Below the pieces are notes generated by a model. The model worked only from the letters and a program-made list of their open reading frames with translations. It was not told where the DNA came from and ran no database searches. From JALHOP01 sp964484195 (lineage in GTDB: Bacteria; Myxococcota; XYA12-FULL-58-9; JALHOP01): a DNA stretch of 64,000 nucleotides. Numbering within the stretch: position 1 is the first letter of the stretch; each line of letters begins with the position of its first letter. The stretch is from positions 124,001-188,000 of the forward strand of contig CAZAER010000007.1 in the NCBI GenBank assembly GCA_964484195.1, given 5' to 3'. Shown piece after piece: positions 16,707-27,100 of the stretch. A program made the position numbers and the translations under genes.

Positions 16707-19700
16707 ATGACGCGCGTTCGAGGGTTCGTGTCGGGGCCAACGTTGGCCGACGATGCCAAGCCGATCGCTCCTTTCGCCACGTCCCAGCGCGCGCCCATCA
16801 CACAGCAGCGACCAACGCGGAGCCTCGGCGCGGCCGCCGCGCCAATGAACGCGAGTGGCCAGGTTGCGATGCTCGCCGGAGCGGGCAACGGCGTCGCGAT
16901 ACGCGCCCAGGCGATTGGTGACCCGCCCAACGAGCTTTCCGGTGCGCCCGAAGACGTCCCGATCGTCTACGACGACCCCGTCAGCAACATCTTTGCTCTT
17001 GCGACCCCGGACTCCGAGTCCGAACAACCGAGTCACCGCGAAAGGGTCTTGAAAGAGGCCGAGACCGAGCTTGGTCCGCTCGTCGAGAGCTCTGCCGCGC
17101 CTCGGCTCGCAGCGGTGCTCCTCGACATGTTCACGCACCTCGCGGACGCCCAAGACAAGCGCGCCGAGTCGTCCGATGTGCTGGCGGTCAACGAGCTGTT
17201 CTTCGCGGATACACCGCGCGAGAACGCTTACATCGTGCCGCAGATCGACCGCGGCGTGCGCCGCGTCAGCAGTCTGACGTTCGCGAGCACCGGCATCATG
17301 CGCACCGCGCTGGGCATCGATAGTGGTGACCTCGACAGCGACGACCCGGCCGTCGCGGCGCGCGGGCTCGAGGCCTTCAATCGTGGCATGGCCGCTATCG
17401 CTGGCTTGTACGCCCACGAGCTCGGCCATCCGCTCGATGACGTCGATCCCAGCGGCTACGCGAAGACCTCCCACCGCAAAGGCGCAAGTCACGCCATCGA
17501 GCTCAAGACCGACATTCAGGCGATCATCTTGCTGCGCGACGCCGGTTATCCCGTCGAGGGTCTGCGCCATGCGCTAGCGATCTTCGAGGGGCGCGACACC
17601 GCCCAGGTCGACGAAGCGGCCACGACGACCCACCCCCCGACCGACCTGCGTGTCATCACGCTCGAGCTCGCGGAGACGCTCGCGCGTTATGAATTCGGTC
17701 CAGCCGTGACCAGCCGACCGTTCGCGTTCGACCTCGAAAGCGCACGCGCGATGGCCGCCGAGCTACGCGGCATCGAGCTGCACCGGAAGCGCTGGGAGTT
17801 CGTCGAGCCCAAAGATTTCGCCGAGACCTTGGCTCGCCTCGGCGACCTCGCCGGCAAGATGACCGAAGGGCGCGAGGACATCGCCAAGGACAAGCCCGAA
17901 GGCTGGGCGCGTATCGAGCAGAATCGTTTGCTCGTCCGCTTTGGCGAACAGCTGGCGGCGCGTGAGGCGCGCGGTGATCTGCCGCGCGGCGAGGAGCTCG
18001 ACCAGGTTCTTACGGTGCTGACCACCCTGCGTTGGGGTGTCGCCGACAACGTCGGCCTGTCGCAGCTGATGACGTCGTTCACTGGTTCGGAGGCGTTTGC
18101 CAAAGCGCAGTCCTTCCGCGCGCGCGCCGAGAAATCGCAATGGGTGCGGTCGCGGGAAGTGCGTGACTGGCTCGCCGACCGGCGTGCTGCCATGGCCGCG
18201 GCACGGGGAGTCGAGCCATCACGCGTCGCGCTAGGGCAGGTCGCGAAGGTCTGCCGCCTCGTGCCGGCCGATGTCGCGGCGGACTTGCTGAGCGGTCACG
18301 AGGACGCGCTCTTCAGTCGCCTGCTGGGCCGAGCGCGCTCCGTCAACGGCGAGCACGACGTGTTCAGCGAGCTGCCGACGACGGTCCGCATGCTCCTATC
18401 GGCACGTTATATCGAACGGCATCTTCCAGCCGACGCCGGTGGGCTACTCGCCATCGGGCAGCGGGAGAGATTGGGCGCGAGCGGCTTACTGCCTCTCGAA
18501 AGCAGTCGGGCGCATCCCCGTGCCACGCACCTGCGCAACATCATCCGTACGCCGGCGTTTGCGTCCGTTGCAGCGGAGTACCGCGCCGCCATGGAGAAGA
18601 TCTGGGAGAACCGCGGCCCCATCGCCTGCGGTAATGGCTTGTCGGACGAACGCATCGATTGGCATCTCGTTGCCGAGCTCGCCGGCGCCACCGTGGCGAA
18701 TGTCGACGCGTCGGTTCGCGCCGCGGTGCAGGAACATATCGGTCGTCATCAGTTCGAAGAGATCCCGCCGAGCCACGGCTGGGCGCTGCCACCAACATGG
18801 TTCGATAGCGCCACCGCGCGCCGCTATCTGCGTTGGACGGGCGGGCCAGAGACGCCGCCTCGAGACACGCCGCCGACTCTGGTTGGCAAGCTCGCGACGG
18901 TGATGAAGCCGATGCTCGAGGCTCAGGGCCCGATTTACGGCGAACGACTTTTGCTGCGTTTGCGGCAGCAATTCGAGCGGACCGGGCGGCACAACCTGTT
19001 CGTCGAGCGAACCATCGACACCATCAAAGACGGCATCGCGAGCGGGAGACACGATTGGCTCGCCAGAGTGACCGAGTATCGTGACCCGACCAGTGGGACC
19101 ACCGCGAGCCCGCCGCTCCTCTCATTGGCGCTCGACGTCGCCGGTCGTCACGCACCGGCCGACCAGCGCATCGATATCGCGCTCGCGCTTTGTGGAAACC
19201 GCGGCGGCTCGGTCGTCGCCACGTCCCCGACACTCCTGCGCAAGCTACGCAACTTCTGCGAGGCGAGCACGGCGGACAAGAGCGCGCTCGCACTTCTCGA
19301 ACGCTTGGGCGACGGCGCGAGCAGCGGCAATGACGAGGTCAAACGCAACTGGCCGAGCTTTGCGATGTCGTACGTCGCGACCTGCGGCGACGAGATCACG
19401 GGCGAGCTCGAAGCCCTCGGCGCGGCGCCCGAGTCGGAACGCAAAGCCAAGCTCGAGTGGCTCACGGCGATCCTCGCGGCTGACACCAAAGTCGACGCCA
19501 AAACCGCGGAAGGTCTGTACCCGGTGAAAGAAGCGCTCGCGGCGCTGGCGCGAGGCGTCGTAGGTATCGATGCCGCCGCGACGCACGCCGACCTCGCCAA
19601 GAGCGGCCCGACACCCGCGACCGATGCCTTTTGTGTCGACTTGGTCATCCCGAGCCTCGACCAAGCTGCCCTCGAGACGCTGCTCAAGGGCAAGCTCCTC

Positions 19701-21644
19701 TATAGCGAACAGCTCCGTCTCGATCTTACCCTCGAGCTGTTGGAGTCACGTTGGCCTGCGCCTGGCACGCCGCGTTCGCAGCGCAACCTCGCGCTCTCGC
19801 AGACCATCGACGTTTTCAACGACTACGCCCCTGAAGCCTCGAAGCAACGTGACGTGTTCCTCGAGACCCTTGGTTGGCGCTACGGCTTGATGGGTCGCGA
19901 GCTCAACGCCTTCGTCGAGGACCAGAAGAGCGCCAACTGGCGGCGCGCCGATCCTCTTCTCGTCCGCTTGGGCTCCGCTGCCGCGACCACCATCGCAGGC
20001 TTCGACCGGCACACTCGCCATATTTTCATTCAGTCGCTCATCGCTCGCAAACCGGGCGAGCCGTACAGACTGCCGCGCGAAGTACGCCGCGCGGTTCAAG
20101 CGCCACTGCAATCGAGCCTTGCGTCTCTTACCTCCGCGGGCAGTCCCGCCGGTGTGGCGGCGGTCCTCGAGCAACACATCAGCGACGCGGCGGGCAACGA
20201 GCTGATCCCGCTGCTCGCCATGACCATGCGCGCGGGCGTGAATGCGTTGACGCGCGAGAACGGCTTTCCTCGCAACGTCATGCATCACATCGGCTGCCAG
20301 CCTGACGAAGAACGCACGCTCATCATGGAGGCCTTCCTCGAGACATTGCCGGCGCACGAGCTGTCTCCGACGATCGCGTACTTCATGGCGCAAGAGGGCG
20401 GCACGAGCGATTGGACGAGCGGCTTCGAGGTGTTCGATGCGCCGGGCATCATGGTCGGTCAGCTCGCGCATACCTTCGGTCTCGTCGCCGGCGTCGCGGA
20501 GCTGCAGCAGAACGCCAAGCGGTTGAGCAAATCCACGATTCATCGAGAGCTCGCCGAGCTCCCGCGTCACGCGCGCGACCAGCTCGATGACGTTATCGCG
20601 GACTACGTCGAGGTCGTCGGCAGTGCCAAGCTCAAGACGGTGGTCAAGAGCATGCTGAACGACGGCCGCCGTGCCGCGTTGATGGTGCGCCGGCCGAACG
20701 TCGCTGCCAAGGTGAAGCACAACTTCGCGCAGGGCCGACTGTTCGTCGAACGGCTCGAAGCAAAGGGTGTGAAGCTGCCGCTGCGGTTGGTCCGCGCGTT
20801 GATTGACGCGGCCGAAACGCAAATGAACCGCGAGGTCGACTTCCGTGAGGAGGCGAAGTCCCTGGGCGCGATGCGCGCGACCCTGGATGAGATCAACGCG
20901 AGCTCGGACTTCCAGCCGCTGCTCCATGGCTGGCGCTTCAAGGTGCCGCAGCTCATCGAAGGGGTGGAGCCCGAAGAGAACATGCTGCTCACCGAGTTTG
21001 CCGAGGGTGTGCCCTTCAAGGCGGCCGAGGGCAAAGCACAGCTCGACGTTGCGACCCGTAAGGAGCTCGGCCCGGTCTTGGTGAAGACGTCGCTTGCGTT
21101 GCTCTTTCGCTATGGCTGCTTCGAGGCAGACCGACACCTCGGCAACTGGCGCTTCGACCTCGCGACCAAGACCATCAATTTCATCGACATTGGTCAGCTA
21201 ACCGAGATGAGTCGCACCAACGGTTGGCAGAGCGACGACCGCCTGGTGCTGGCGCAGTTCATTCAGCATTGGTCGGCCAAAGATGCGCGCGGGCTCACCG
21301 ACGCATTCTTCAAGATGGGCAGCGGCAATGTGAGCCGTGACGAGGTCGAGAAGGCGATTCGCGCCGTGCTCGATGCCGATGATGGCTCGAACCCGAGCAA
21401 CTCCATCGCAAGAATCACCGAGGCCGTCCTGGAAGCAGGCATCACGCTCGAGCATCGCTTCCTCTTCGGCGGACTCAAGGGGCTCATGGTCTTGCTCGCG
21501 GAAGGTTACGTCGACCACGGGGTGTTCGCGGACATCATGGAAGCCGAGGTCCGCGGACTGATGCGGCGCAAAGCGCCGGCGTTGGTCGCAGAGAAGATGC
21601 GCAGCATGCTTGCCGGACACTCTCTACGAATCACGCTGCGGTGA
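16707..21644 (+). CDS. Giant protein with zincin-like HELGH motif and degraded ABC1/UbiB-type kinase domain
   Basis: 1645 residues from the ATG at 16707 (AGG 4 bases upstream). No signal peptide or membrane segment. The first ~80 residues are disordered (Pro/Gln/Arg/Ala-rich). Residues 237-241 read HELGH, with an acidic residue E265 in an AIELKTD segment downstream, like a zincin metalloprotease site. Residues ~300-1250 are helical and unrecognised. Residues ~1270-1560 match the ABC1/UbiB/ADCK fold: a GQ segment, DGRRAALMVRRPN, EVDFREEAKSLGAMR (from 1376), FEADRHLGN (D1475, N1480) and FIDIGQ (D1494). The VAIK-type lysine position is Met (M1326), so ATP chemistry may be lost or altered. Function unknown. 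Confidence 0.85.
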   Translation: MTRVRGFVSGPTLADDAKPIAPFATSQRAPITQQRPTRSLGAAAAPMNASGQVAMLAGAGNGVAIRAQAIGDPPNELSGAPEDVPIVYDDPVSNIFALATPDSESEQPSHRERVLKEAETELGPLVESSAAPRLAAVLLDMFTHLADAQDKRAESSDVLAVNELFFADTPRENAYIVPQIDRGVRRVSSLTFASTGIMRTALGIDSGDLDSDDPAVAARGLEAFNRGMAAIAGLYAHELGHPLDDVDPSGYAKTSHRKGASHAIELKTDIQAIILLRDAGYPVEGLRHALAIFEGRDTAQVDEAATTTHPPTDLRVITLELAETLARYEFGPAVTSRPFAFDLESARAMAAELRGIELHRKRWEFVEPKDFAETLARLGDLAGKMTEGREDIAKDKPEGWARIEQNRLLVRFGEQLAAREARGDLPRGEELDQVLTVLTTLRWGVADNVGLSQLMTSFTGSEAFAKAQSFRARAEKSQWVRSREVRDWLADRRAAMAAARGVEPSRVALGQVAKVCRLVPADVAADLLSGHEDALFSRLLGRARSVNGEHDVFSELPTTVRMLLSARYIERHLPADAGGLLAIGQRERLGASGLLPLESSRAHPRATHLRNIIRTPAFASVAAEYRAAMEKIWENRGPIACGNGLSDERIDWHLVAELAGATVANVDASVRAAVQEHIGRHQFEEIPPSHGWALPPTWFDSATARRYLRWTGGPETPPRDTPPTLVGKLATVMKPMLEAQGPIYGERLLLRLRQQFERTGRHNLFVERTIDTIKDGIASGRHDWLARVTEYRDPTSGTTASPPLLSLALDVAGRHAPADQRIDIALALCGNRGGSVVATSPTLLRKLRNFCEASTADKSALALLERLGDGASSGNDEVKRNWPSFAMSYVATCGDEITGELEALGAAPESERKAKLEWLTAILAADTKVDAKTAEGLYPVKEALAALARGVVGIDAAATHADLAKSGPTPATDAFCVDLVIPSLDQAALETLLKGKLLYSEQLRLDLTLELLESRWPAPGTPRSQRNLALSQTIDVFNDYAPEASKQRDVFLETLGWRYGLMGRELNAFVEDQKSANWRRADPLLVRLGSAAATTIAGFDRHTRHIFIQSLIARKPGEPYRLPREVRRAVQAPLQSSLASLTSAGSPAGVAAVLEQHISDAAGNELIPLLAMTMRAGVNALTRENGFPRNVMHHIGCQPDEERTLIMEAFLETLPAHELSPTIAYFMAQEGGTSDWTSGFEVFDAPGIMVGQLAHTFGLVAGVAELQQNAKRLSKSTIHRELAELPRHARDQLDDVIADYVEVVGSAKLKTVVKSMLNDGRRAALMVRRPNVAAKVKHNFAQGRLFVERLEAKGVKLPLRLVRALIDAAETQMNREVDFREEAKSLGAMRATLDEINASSDFQPLLHGWRFKVPQLIEGVEPEENMLLTEFAEGVPFKAAEGKAQLDVATRKELGPVLVKTSLALLFRYGCFEADRHLGNWRFDLATKTINFIDIGQLTEMSRTNGWQSDDRLVLAQFIQHWSAKDARGLTDAFFKMGSGNVSRDEVEKAIRAVLDADDGSNPSNSIARITEAVLEAGITLEHRFLFGGLKGLMVLLAEGYVDHGVFADIMEAEVRGLMRRKAPALVAEKMRSMLAGHSLRITLR

Positions 21645-21668
21645 TCGGCTAGCGCGCTCGGTCTCTGG

Positions 21669-21696
21669 ATGACAAGACCGCCGCAGCGTGCTACCC
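21669..21696 (+). promoter_or_regulatory. Possible promoter of tRNA-Val
   Basis: ATGACA at 21669-21674 and CTACCC at 21691-21696 with a 16-bp spacer. The distance to the mature tRNA 5' end (21708) would leave a leader of about 5 bases. The -10 is a weak match. Confidence 0.3.
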
Positions 21697-21707
21697 ACGC
21701 CGCTCCC

Positions 21708-21779
21708 GGGCGAATAGCTCAGCGGTAGAGCGCCTGCTTTACACGCAGGATGTCGGGGGTTCGAGACCCTCTTCGCCCA
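21708..21779 (+). tRNA. tRNA-Val (anticodon TAC)
   Basis: Cloverleaf readable by eye: acceptor GGGCGAA/TTCGCCC, D-arm GCTC/GAGC with AGCGGTA loop, anticodon stem CCTGC/GCAGG with loop TTTACAC (anticodon TAC), variable ATGTC, T-arm with TTCGAGA loop, discriminator A. The 3' CCA is not encoded. Nothing resembling an integrase or attachment site flanks it. Confidence 0.95.
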
Positions 21780-21811
21780 TCGTTTACCGCATATCCTGGT
21801 GCTGGGCCGCT

Positions 21812-22846
21812 TCAGCGGGTCTGATAGACGACCAAGCTCTGCAAGAGCGCCTTCGCCATGTCGGCGACGTCGCTCGCCGGGATGTCCGGCCGCGGGGGAG
21901 CGTCTGACTTGACCATGCCGCCTTCGACGCCGGCGAGCTTCTGCAGCTCCTGCTCGGAGACGAAGAGATCGGCTGGGTCACCGGCCTTGGCGGGCTCGGC
22001 GACAAGCGCTCCCAGAACGCTCTCCAGACGACGCTGCGTGTCCGCGTCGACGTAGCTCTTTCCCGGATTGGCGGCGTACGAGGCGACGCCTTTCTTGCTG
22101 GTGTGCGCAATAGCGGTCGTCACCTGGACGAAACGCGCTACCATGTCGGAGAGCGTCGCGTCCGACACGAAGGGGGCGGCGGTGGCGACCTTGGCCATCA
22201 TCCAGCCGACGATCTCGCCGAGCTTCACCTGTTCTTTGTAGAGCATGTTCTCGAAGCCTTTGCGGATGACCTCGACGAGGGCGAGCTCCGCGGCGGCGGC
22301 GCGCATGGCCTCGAGCTCCGGCCGATGCGCCTCGACGGCACGTTTGACCACCGAATCTTTGATTGCGGGAGCGGACTGCAGGAGCGCGCTGATGCGGCCG
22401 ACCTGAACATCGGTGTGCTCGCTCGAGTAGCTGGAATTCTCGGGCGACGACCAAGCGTACTGCGACTTGTAGCCCGTGGCTGCCTTCTCGACGCCGAGCA
22501 TCGTCTGCAACATCGTGTCGCAGAGCTGGGCGGCGCCCCGGTAACCCTTCACGTCTTCCACGACGCTGGCGGTGCTCTTTTCCAGCGCCTCGGCAGCGGT
22601 GAGAGCCGCGCGAGCGAGCTCTTGCTGCGCCGGAGTCATCCCGGGAAAGGACACTTTCTGCGCGGCAGTGAGCAGCGTCGAGACCTGACCACTGACCTCA
22701 TCGAGGGGCTTCGCCAAATCCTGGAGCTGCTTTTTTTCGGCCGCGACCGACTTGGCTGAGACGCCCTCGGCTGCGAGCTTCGTGTTCAGCGCCTCGAAAG
22801 TGGTGAGGAGGCGCGCTTCGTAGGGTTTTGCATCAATTCCGATCAT
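21812..22846 (-). CDS. Helical protein of unknown function
   Basis: 344 residues from the ATG at 22846; the frame is open upstream but unlike protein. No signal peptide or transmembrane helix. Nearly all predicted helix: long Ala/Glu/Lys/Leu stretches at about 10-105 and 150-220, then an FENMLYKEQVKLGEIVGWMMAKV segment and a Pro-rich linker before a final helix. Only one cysteine is present. It is transcribed toward the tRNA and convergent with the zincin/ABC1 gene. I do not recognise the family. A structural, chaperone-like or secreted helical-bundle role is possible. Confidence 0.75.
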   Translation of the reverse strand: MIGIDAKPYEARLLTTFEALNTKLAAEGVSAKSVAAEKKQLQDLAKPLDEVSGQVSTLLTAAQKVSFPGMTPAQQELARAALTAAEALEKSTASVVEDVKGYRGAAQLCDTMLQTMLGVEKAATGYKSQYAWSSPENSSYSSEHTDVQVGRISALLQSAPAIKDSVVKRAVEAHRPELEAMRAAAAELALVEVIRKGFENMLYKEQVKLGEIVGWMMAKVATAAPFVSDATLSDMVARFVQVTTAIAHTSKKGVASYAANPGKSYVDADTQRRLESVLGALVAEPAKAGDPADLFVSEQELQKLAGVEGGMVKSDAPPRPDIPASDVADMAKALLQSLVVYQTR

Positions 22847-22895
22847 GCGGCGGTTATCGTTCCCCTCTGGGACGGGTTGCCGATAGTTAGCCCCT

Positions 22896-23204
22896 ATGGA
22901 CCCTCGGCTGAGTGCCAACAGCGACCGCGACCTCCTCCGGGCCCGGGTCCGGCTCGAGCTCGAGAACGGCCGGCTCGACACCGCACACCAGCTTCTCGAG
23001 CTATTACGTGGCCTTGGCGACGAGCACCCGACCACCTTGCTGCTCACCGCCACCTGGCTCGTGGCCTCGAAGCGACCTAACGATGCCCTCGAGCTTCTCG
23101 ACAAGATCGTCGAAGGCGCTCGAGCTGCCGAGCATTCCGAGCTGCGCACCGCGACCGAGGCATGGCGCGACCAACTTCGCCGTGAGCTTGGGAAGTCCCA
23201 GTGA
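22896..23204 (+). CDS. Small TPR-like protein
   Basis: 102 residues. Two to three amphipathic helix pairs (NGRLDTAHQLLELLRGLG, then TTLLLTATWLVASKRPNDALELLDKI) resemble tetratricopeptide repeats, so it may be a protein-interaction adaptor. No signal peptide. Divergent from the helical protein at 21812-22846, with 49 bp between starts. It ends 48 bp before the SDR gene and may be co-transcribed with it. Too short for a firm assignment. Confidence 0.6.
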   Translation: MDPRLSANSDRDLLRARVRLELENGRLDTAHQLLELLRGLGDEHPTTLLLTATWLVASKRPNDALELLDKIVEGARAAEHSELRTATEAWRDQLRRELGKSQ

Positions 23205-23252
23205 CTTCTCCCTTCCGTTGACTCGTGGCACCTGCTGCACGAGGGTCCGCGC

Positions 23253-24050
23253 ATGGATCTTCGACTTTCGAATCGACGGGCCCTGGTGACGGGGTCGACC
23301 GCTGGAATTGGCTACGCGATCGCCGAGCGCCTGGCGCGCGAGGGCGCTCGCGTATGGGTCAACGGGCGTACCAAGGAGCGGGTCGATGCCGCGGTCGCGC
23401 GCATTCGCAAGGCGGCGCCCGAAGCGAAGGTCGAGGGGCTGGCGCTTGATCTGTCGACCGCGAAGGGCGCGAGCGAAGCCATCGAGGCGCTCCCCGAGCT
23501 CGACGTCCTGGTCAACAACCTCGGCATTTTCGAGCCCAAGGACTTCGCCGCCATCGATGACGGCGACTGGGCGAAGATGATCGAGACCAACGTGATGAGC
23601 GGGGTGCGTCTCGCACGCCACTACTTGCCGCGCATGCTGACCGCGAACGACAACGGCCGCATCGTCTTCATCTCGAGCGAATCGGGTGTGCAGATCCCCA
23701 CCGAGATGATTCACTACGGCGTCACCAAGACCGCGCAGATCGCCCTGGCGCGCGGCCTTGCCGATCTGACGGTCGGCACCACCGTGACCGTGAACTCGAT
23801 CCTCGTTGGCCCCACCAAGTCGGAGGGCGTCGAGACCTTCGTTGGCCAGCTCGCCAAGCAGCACAACGTCACCGAGAAGCAGTTCGAGAGCGACTTCTTC
23901 GAGACGGCGCGGCCGACCTCGTTGCTCAAACGCTTCATCACGCCGGTCGAAGTCGCGGATTCCGTTGCATTCGTCGCCAGCCCACTCTCCGCGGCAATCA
24001 ATGGCTCGCCGATGCGGGTGGATGGGGGTGTGCTCAAGGCTGCGTTCTGA
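23253..24050 (+). CDS. Short-chain dehydrogenase/reductase (SDR)
   Basis: 265 residues, classical SDR length. TGSTAGIG at 13-20 binds the cofactor; R39 in the NGRTKER segment suggests NADP(H) preference. The VNNLG motif, IVFISSES (catalytic Ser) and YGVTK (Y155, K159) complete the active site. C-terminal VDGGVLKAAF is the usual SDR end. It resembles the 3-oxoacyl-ACP reductase-like branch, but these proteins reduce many substrates, and the long insertion around 195-230 (HNVTEKQFESDFFE) is found in uncharacterised members. Substrate unknown. Confidence 0.9.
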   Translation: MDLRLSNRRALVTGSTAGIGYAIAERLAREGARVWVNGRTKERVDAAVARIRKAAPEAKVEGLALDLSTAKGASEAIEALPELDVLVNNLGIFEPKDFAAIDDGDWAKMIETNVMSGVRLARHYLPRMLTANDNGRIVFISSESGVQIPTEMIHYGVTKTAQIALARGLADLTVGTTVTVNSILVGPTKSEGVETFVGQLAKQHNVTEKQFESDFFETARPTSLLKRFITPVEVADSVAFVASPLSAAINGSPMRVDGGVLKAAF

Positions 24051-24087
24051 GGAGAAAACCCCCGGCAGCCGTGGTACTTTTTCGGCG

Positions 24088-24124
24088 CGTGGGTTTCCCC
24101 CGACTCGCCGCTGAGTCACCCACG
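24088..24124 (+). other. Stem-loop between SDR gene and giant repeat gene
   Basis: CGTGGGT (24088-24094) pairs with ACCCACG (24118-24124). An inner GACTC (24102-24106) pairs with GAGTC (24113-24117). Only TTT follows, so it is a weak terminator at best; it could instead lie in the leader of the gene starting at 24147. Confidence 0.4.
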
Positions 24125-24146
24125 TTTCAAGGATGGGCACCTGCTC

Positions 24147-27100
24147 GTGAGCACATCTGATCGCGCGTCTCGGTCCGCGTTTTCGGTGTTACTTTGTTCG
24201 CTCGTCTTGAGCGCCTGCAGTGGCAGCGTGTCGATTCCCGGGGGAGGGGGTGACGAGGACGGCCCCGCCGAGATCGGTGAGGCGTGTCGCATCGCTACCG
24301 ATTGCAACAGCGGGGCGTGCGTCGCCAGTCGCTGCCGCGGACTGCACTGCTCGAACGGCGTGCGTGACGGCGACGAGACCGCCGTCGATTGCGGCGGCGC
24401 GACCTGTGGCGCTTGCCCCGGCGCGACTTGCACCGAGGCATCGACCTGTCAGAGCGGGACGTGCGGCGGCAATCAGACCTGTGGCGCTGCGACCTGCGCT
24501 GACGGACTCCACAACGGTAACGAAGCCGGCGTCGACTGCGGCGGTGCCTGCGCTGCAGCTCACAACGGCGCCAAGACTTGCGACAACGGCACGCCATGCG
24601 CGGTCGACGGTGACTGCAATAGCGGTGTGTGCAGTAGCGTCTGCGCGCCGCCTGCCTCGCACTGCGCCAGCACCACCAAAGATGCGGACGAGACCGGCGT
24701 CGATTGTGGCGGCGCCGAGTGTCCGCGATGCGCGGATGGTCAGCCGTGCTCCGGTGCCAACGATTGTGTGAGCGCGGTCTGCGGCGGTGGCAACACCTGT
24801 CAGACCGCTGGTTGCTCCGACGGCGTCAAGAACGGGGACGAGACCGGCGTCGACTGCGGTGGGGCCTGCGTGCTCTCCGCGAATGGCGGCAAGACCTGCG
24901 ACGTCGGCTCACCGTGCGGCGACGCCGATGACTGCAGTAGCGGAACCTGCAACGTCACCTGTCAGCCGGCGACCCCGCACTGCGCGAACGGCGTTGCGGA
25001 CGTCGACGAGGCCGGCATCGACTGTGGCGGCGTTTGCGCGCTGCCCGTGAACGGTGGCCACACCTGCGCTGACGGCACACCCTGCACGAGCGCCAGCGAC
25101 TGTACGAGCGCGGTGTGCAACGTCACCTGTCAGCCGCCGGTTGCGCATTGCGCCAACTCCACGGTCGACGCCGACGAGACCGGCACCGATTGCGGCGGTC
25201 TCGAGTGCCCGGCCTGCGGTAACGGACAACCGTGTCTCGCCGCGACCGATTGCACCAACGGGATCTGCGGTTTCGGCAACGTCTGCCCCGGCCCCGCGGC
25301 TTGCGCCTGCCAGGCGCCAGGCTGCGCCGACGGCGTCAAGAACGGCAATGAGACCGACATCGACTGCGGCGGTGGCACTTGCGCCACCTGCGACGATGGT
25401 GACGCCTGCGCGGTTCCCGGTGACTGCGATAGCGGCGTCTGCAACGGCTCGAGCCAGTGCGCGCCGGTGACTTGCGGCGACGGCTTGGTGAGCGTGGGAG
25501 AGGTCTGCGACACCAACGGTACCCCGGGCTTCGGGGACGACAACCTGAACAGCCAGACGTGCCAGTCACAGGGATTTGCCAGCGGCAACCTCGGCTGCGC
25601 GACGGGCTGCGCCGCGTTCGTCACCTCGCAGTGCGTCGCAGCGGGTTGCGGCAACGGTCAGCTCGATGCCGGCGAGGCCTGCGATGACGGCAACGCGGAA
25701 GACCGCGACAACTGCCGCAACAACTGCACCCGCCCGACCTGCGGCGATGCCTTCGCGAGCACGCTCGCGAGCGGCGCTCTGGCCGAGGAGTGCGACGACG
25801 GCGACGCCGACGACACCGATGATTGCCGCAACAGTTGCGACCTGCCGCGCTGCGGCGACGGCGTGGTCGCGACCGCCGCCACTGGTCCACGTCACGAAGT
25901 CTGCGATGACGGACTCAACGATGGTTCGTACGGCACCTGTTTGCCCGACTGCACACCGGCGCCGTACTGCGGCGATGGCGCGGTCGCGGTGCTGCACGAG
26001 GAGTGCGACGACGGCACCGCGCTCAACGACGGCTCGTACGGCAACTGCCGCTCCGACTGCCGCAACGCTCCGTACTGCGGTGACGGCCGCATCACCTCGC
26101 CGCCGGAAGCCTGCGACGACCGTAACGGCAACGGCTCGGACGGATGCTCGACGACCTGCACGGTGATCGAGCCGGGCTTCTTCTGCCCGACGCCGGGCTC
26201 CTCCTGCCTCCCGGCGTGCGGTAACGGCCGCTTCGACACCGGTGAGGCCTGTGACGACGGTGGCCGTTGCGCCAACAACGTCGCTTGCACGGTCGGTGGC
26301 CCGGCGTGCGCCGACGCCAGCACCTGCACGCCGCGCAACAACGACGGTTGCTCGGCGACCTGCACCGTCGAGAGCGCCTACAGCTGTCCGCGTTTCGGGC
26401 AGGCGTGTGCCCCTCGTTGCGGCAACGGCCTCCTCGATAGCGGAGAGGTCTGCGATGACCGCGGCCTGTGCGACGACAACGCGACGAGCTGCCGCACCAC
26501 CAGCGCCGCCACCGACTGCGCCAGCACGCCTTTGCATCAATGCACCACGCGCAGCAGCGACGGTTGCAACGCCACGTGCACCGCCGTCGAAGGTGGCTTC
26601 GAGTGCCTCTCCATCGGTCAGCCGTGCGAGCGCATCTGCGGTAACGGACGCCTCGATGGCGGCGAGCAGTGCGACTTCGGCGGGCTGAACAACGACACGC
26701 AGTATGGCGGCTGCAAAACCAACTGCACGCTCGGTCCGCGCTGCGGCGACAGCACGGTGCAGACGGCGAACGGCGAGGAATGCGACGCGGGTGCGGCCGG
26801 CAACACCGGTGCGTACGGCGGCTGCCGTCAGGACTGCACCTGGTCGGTGCATTGCGGTGACGGCGCCATCACCCAGGGCGAGACCTGCGAGAACGGCGGC
26901 AAGTGCAACAACGGAACCACCGTCTGCACCAGCGATCCGGTCTGCCAGGCCGTGGCGCCACCGAACCCAGCGTGGAAGTGCTCGGGCGAGGCCGGCGACG
27001 GTTGCGGCGCCAACTGTGTCCCCGAGGCGGGCTACACCTGCCGCTTGCCGGGTCAGCCGTGCACGCAGACCGCGCTTTGCAAGAATGGCGTCATCGACGG

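Noticed and set aside
21708..21779. tRNA-Val as an integration site for a mobile element
   Set aside because: No integrase, no direct repeat of the tRNA 3' end and no change in gene style next to it.
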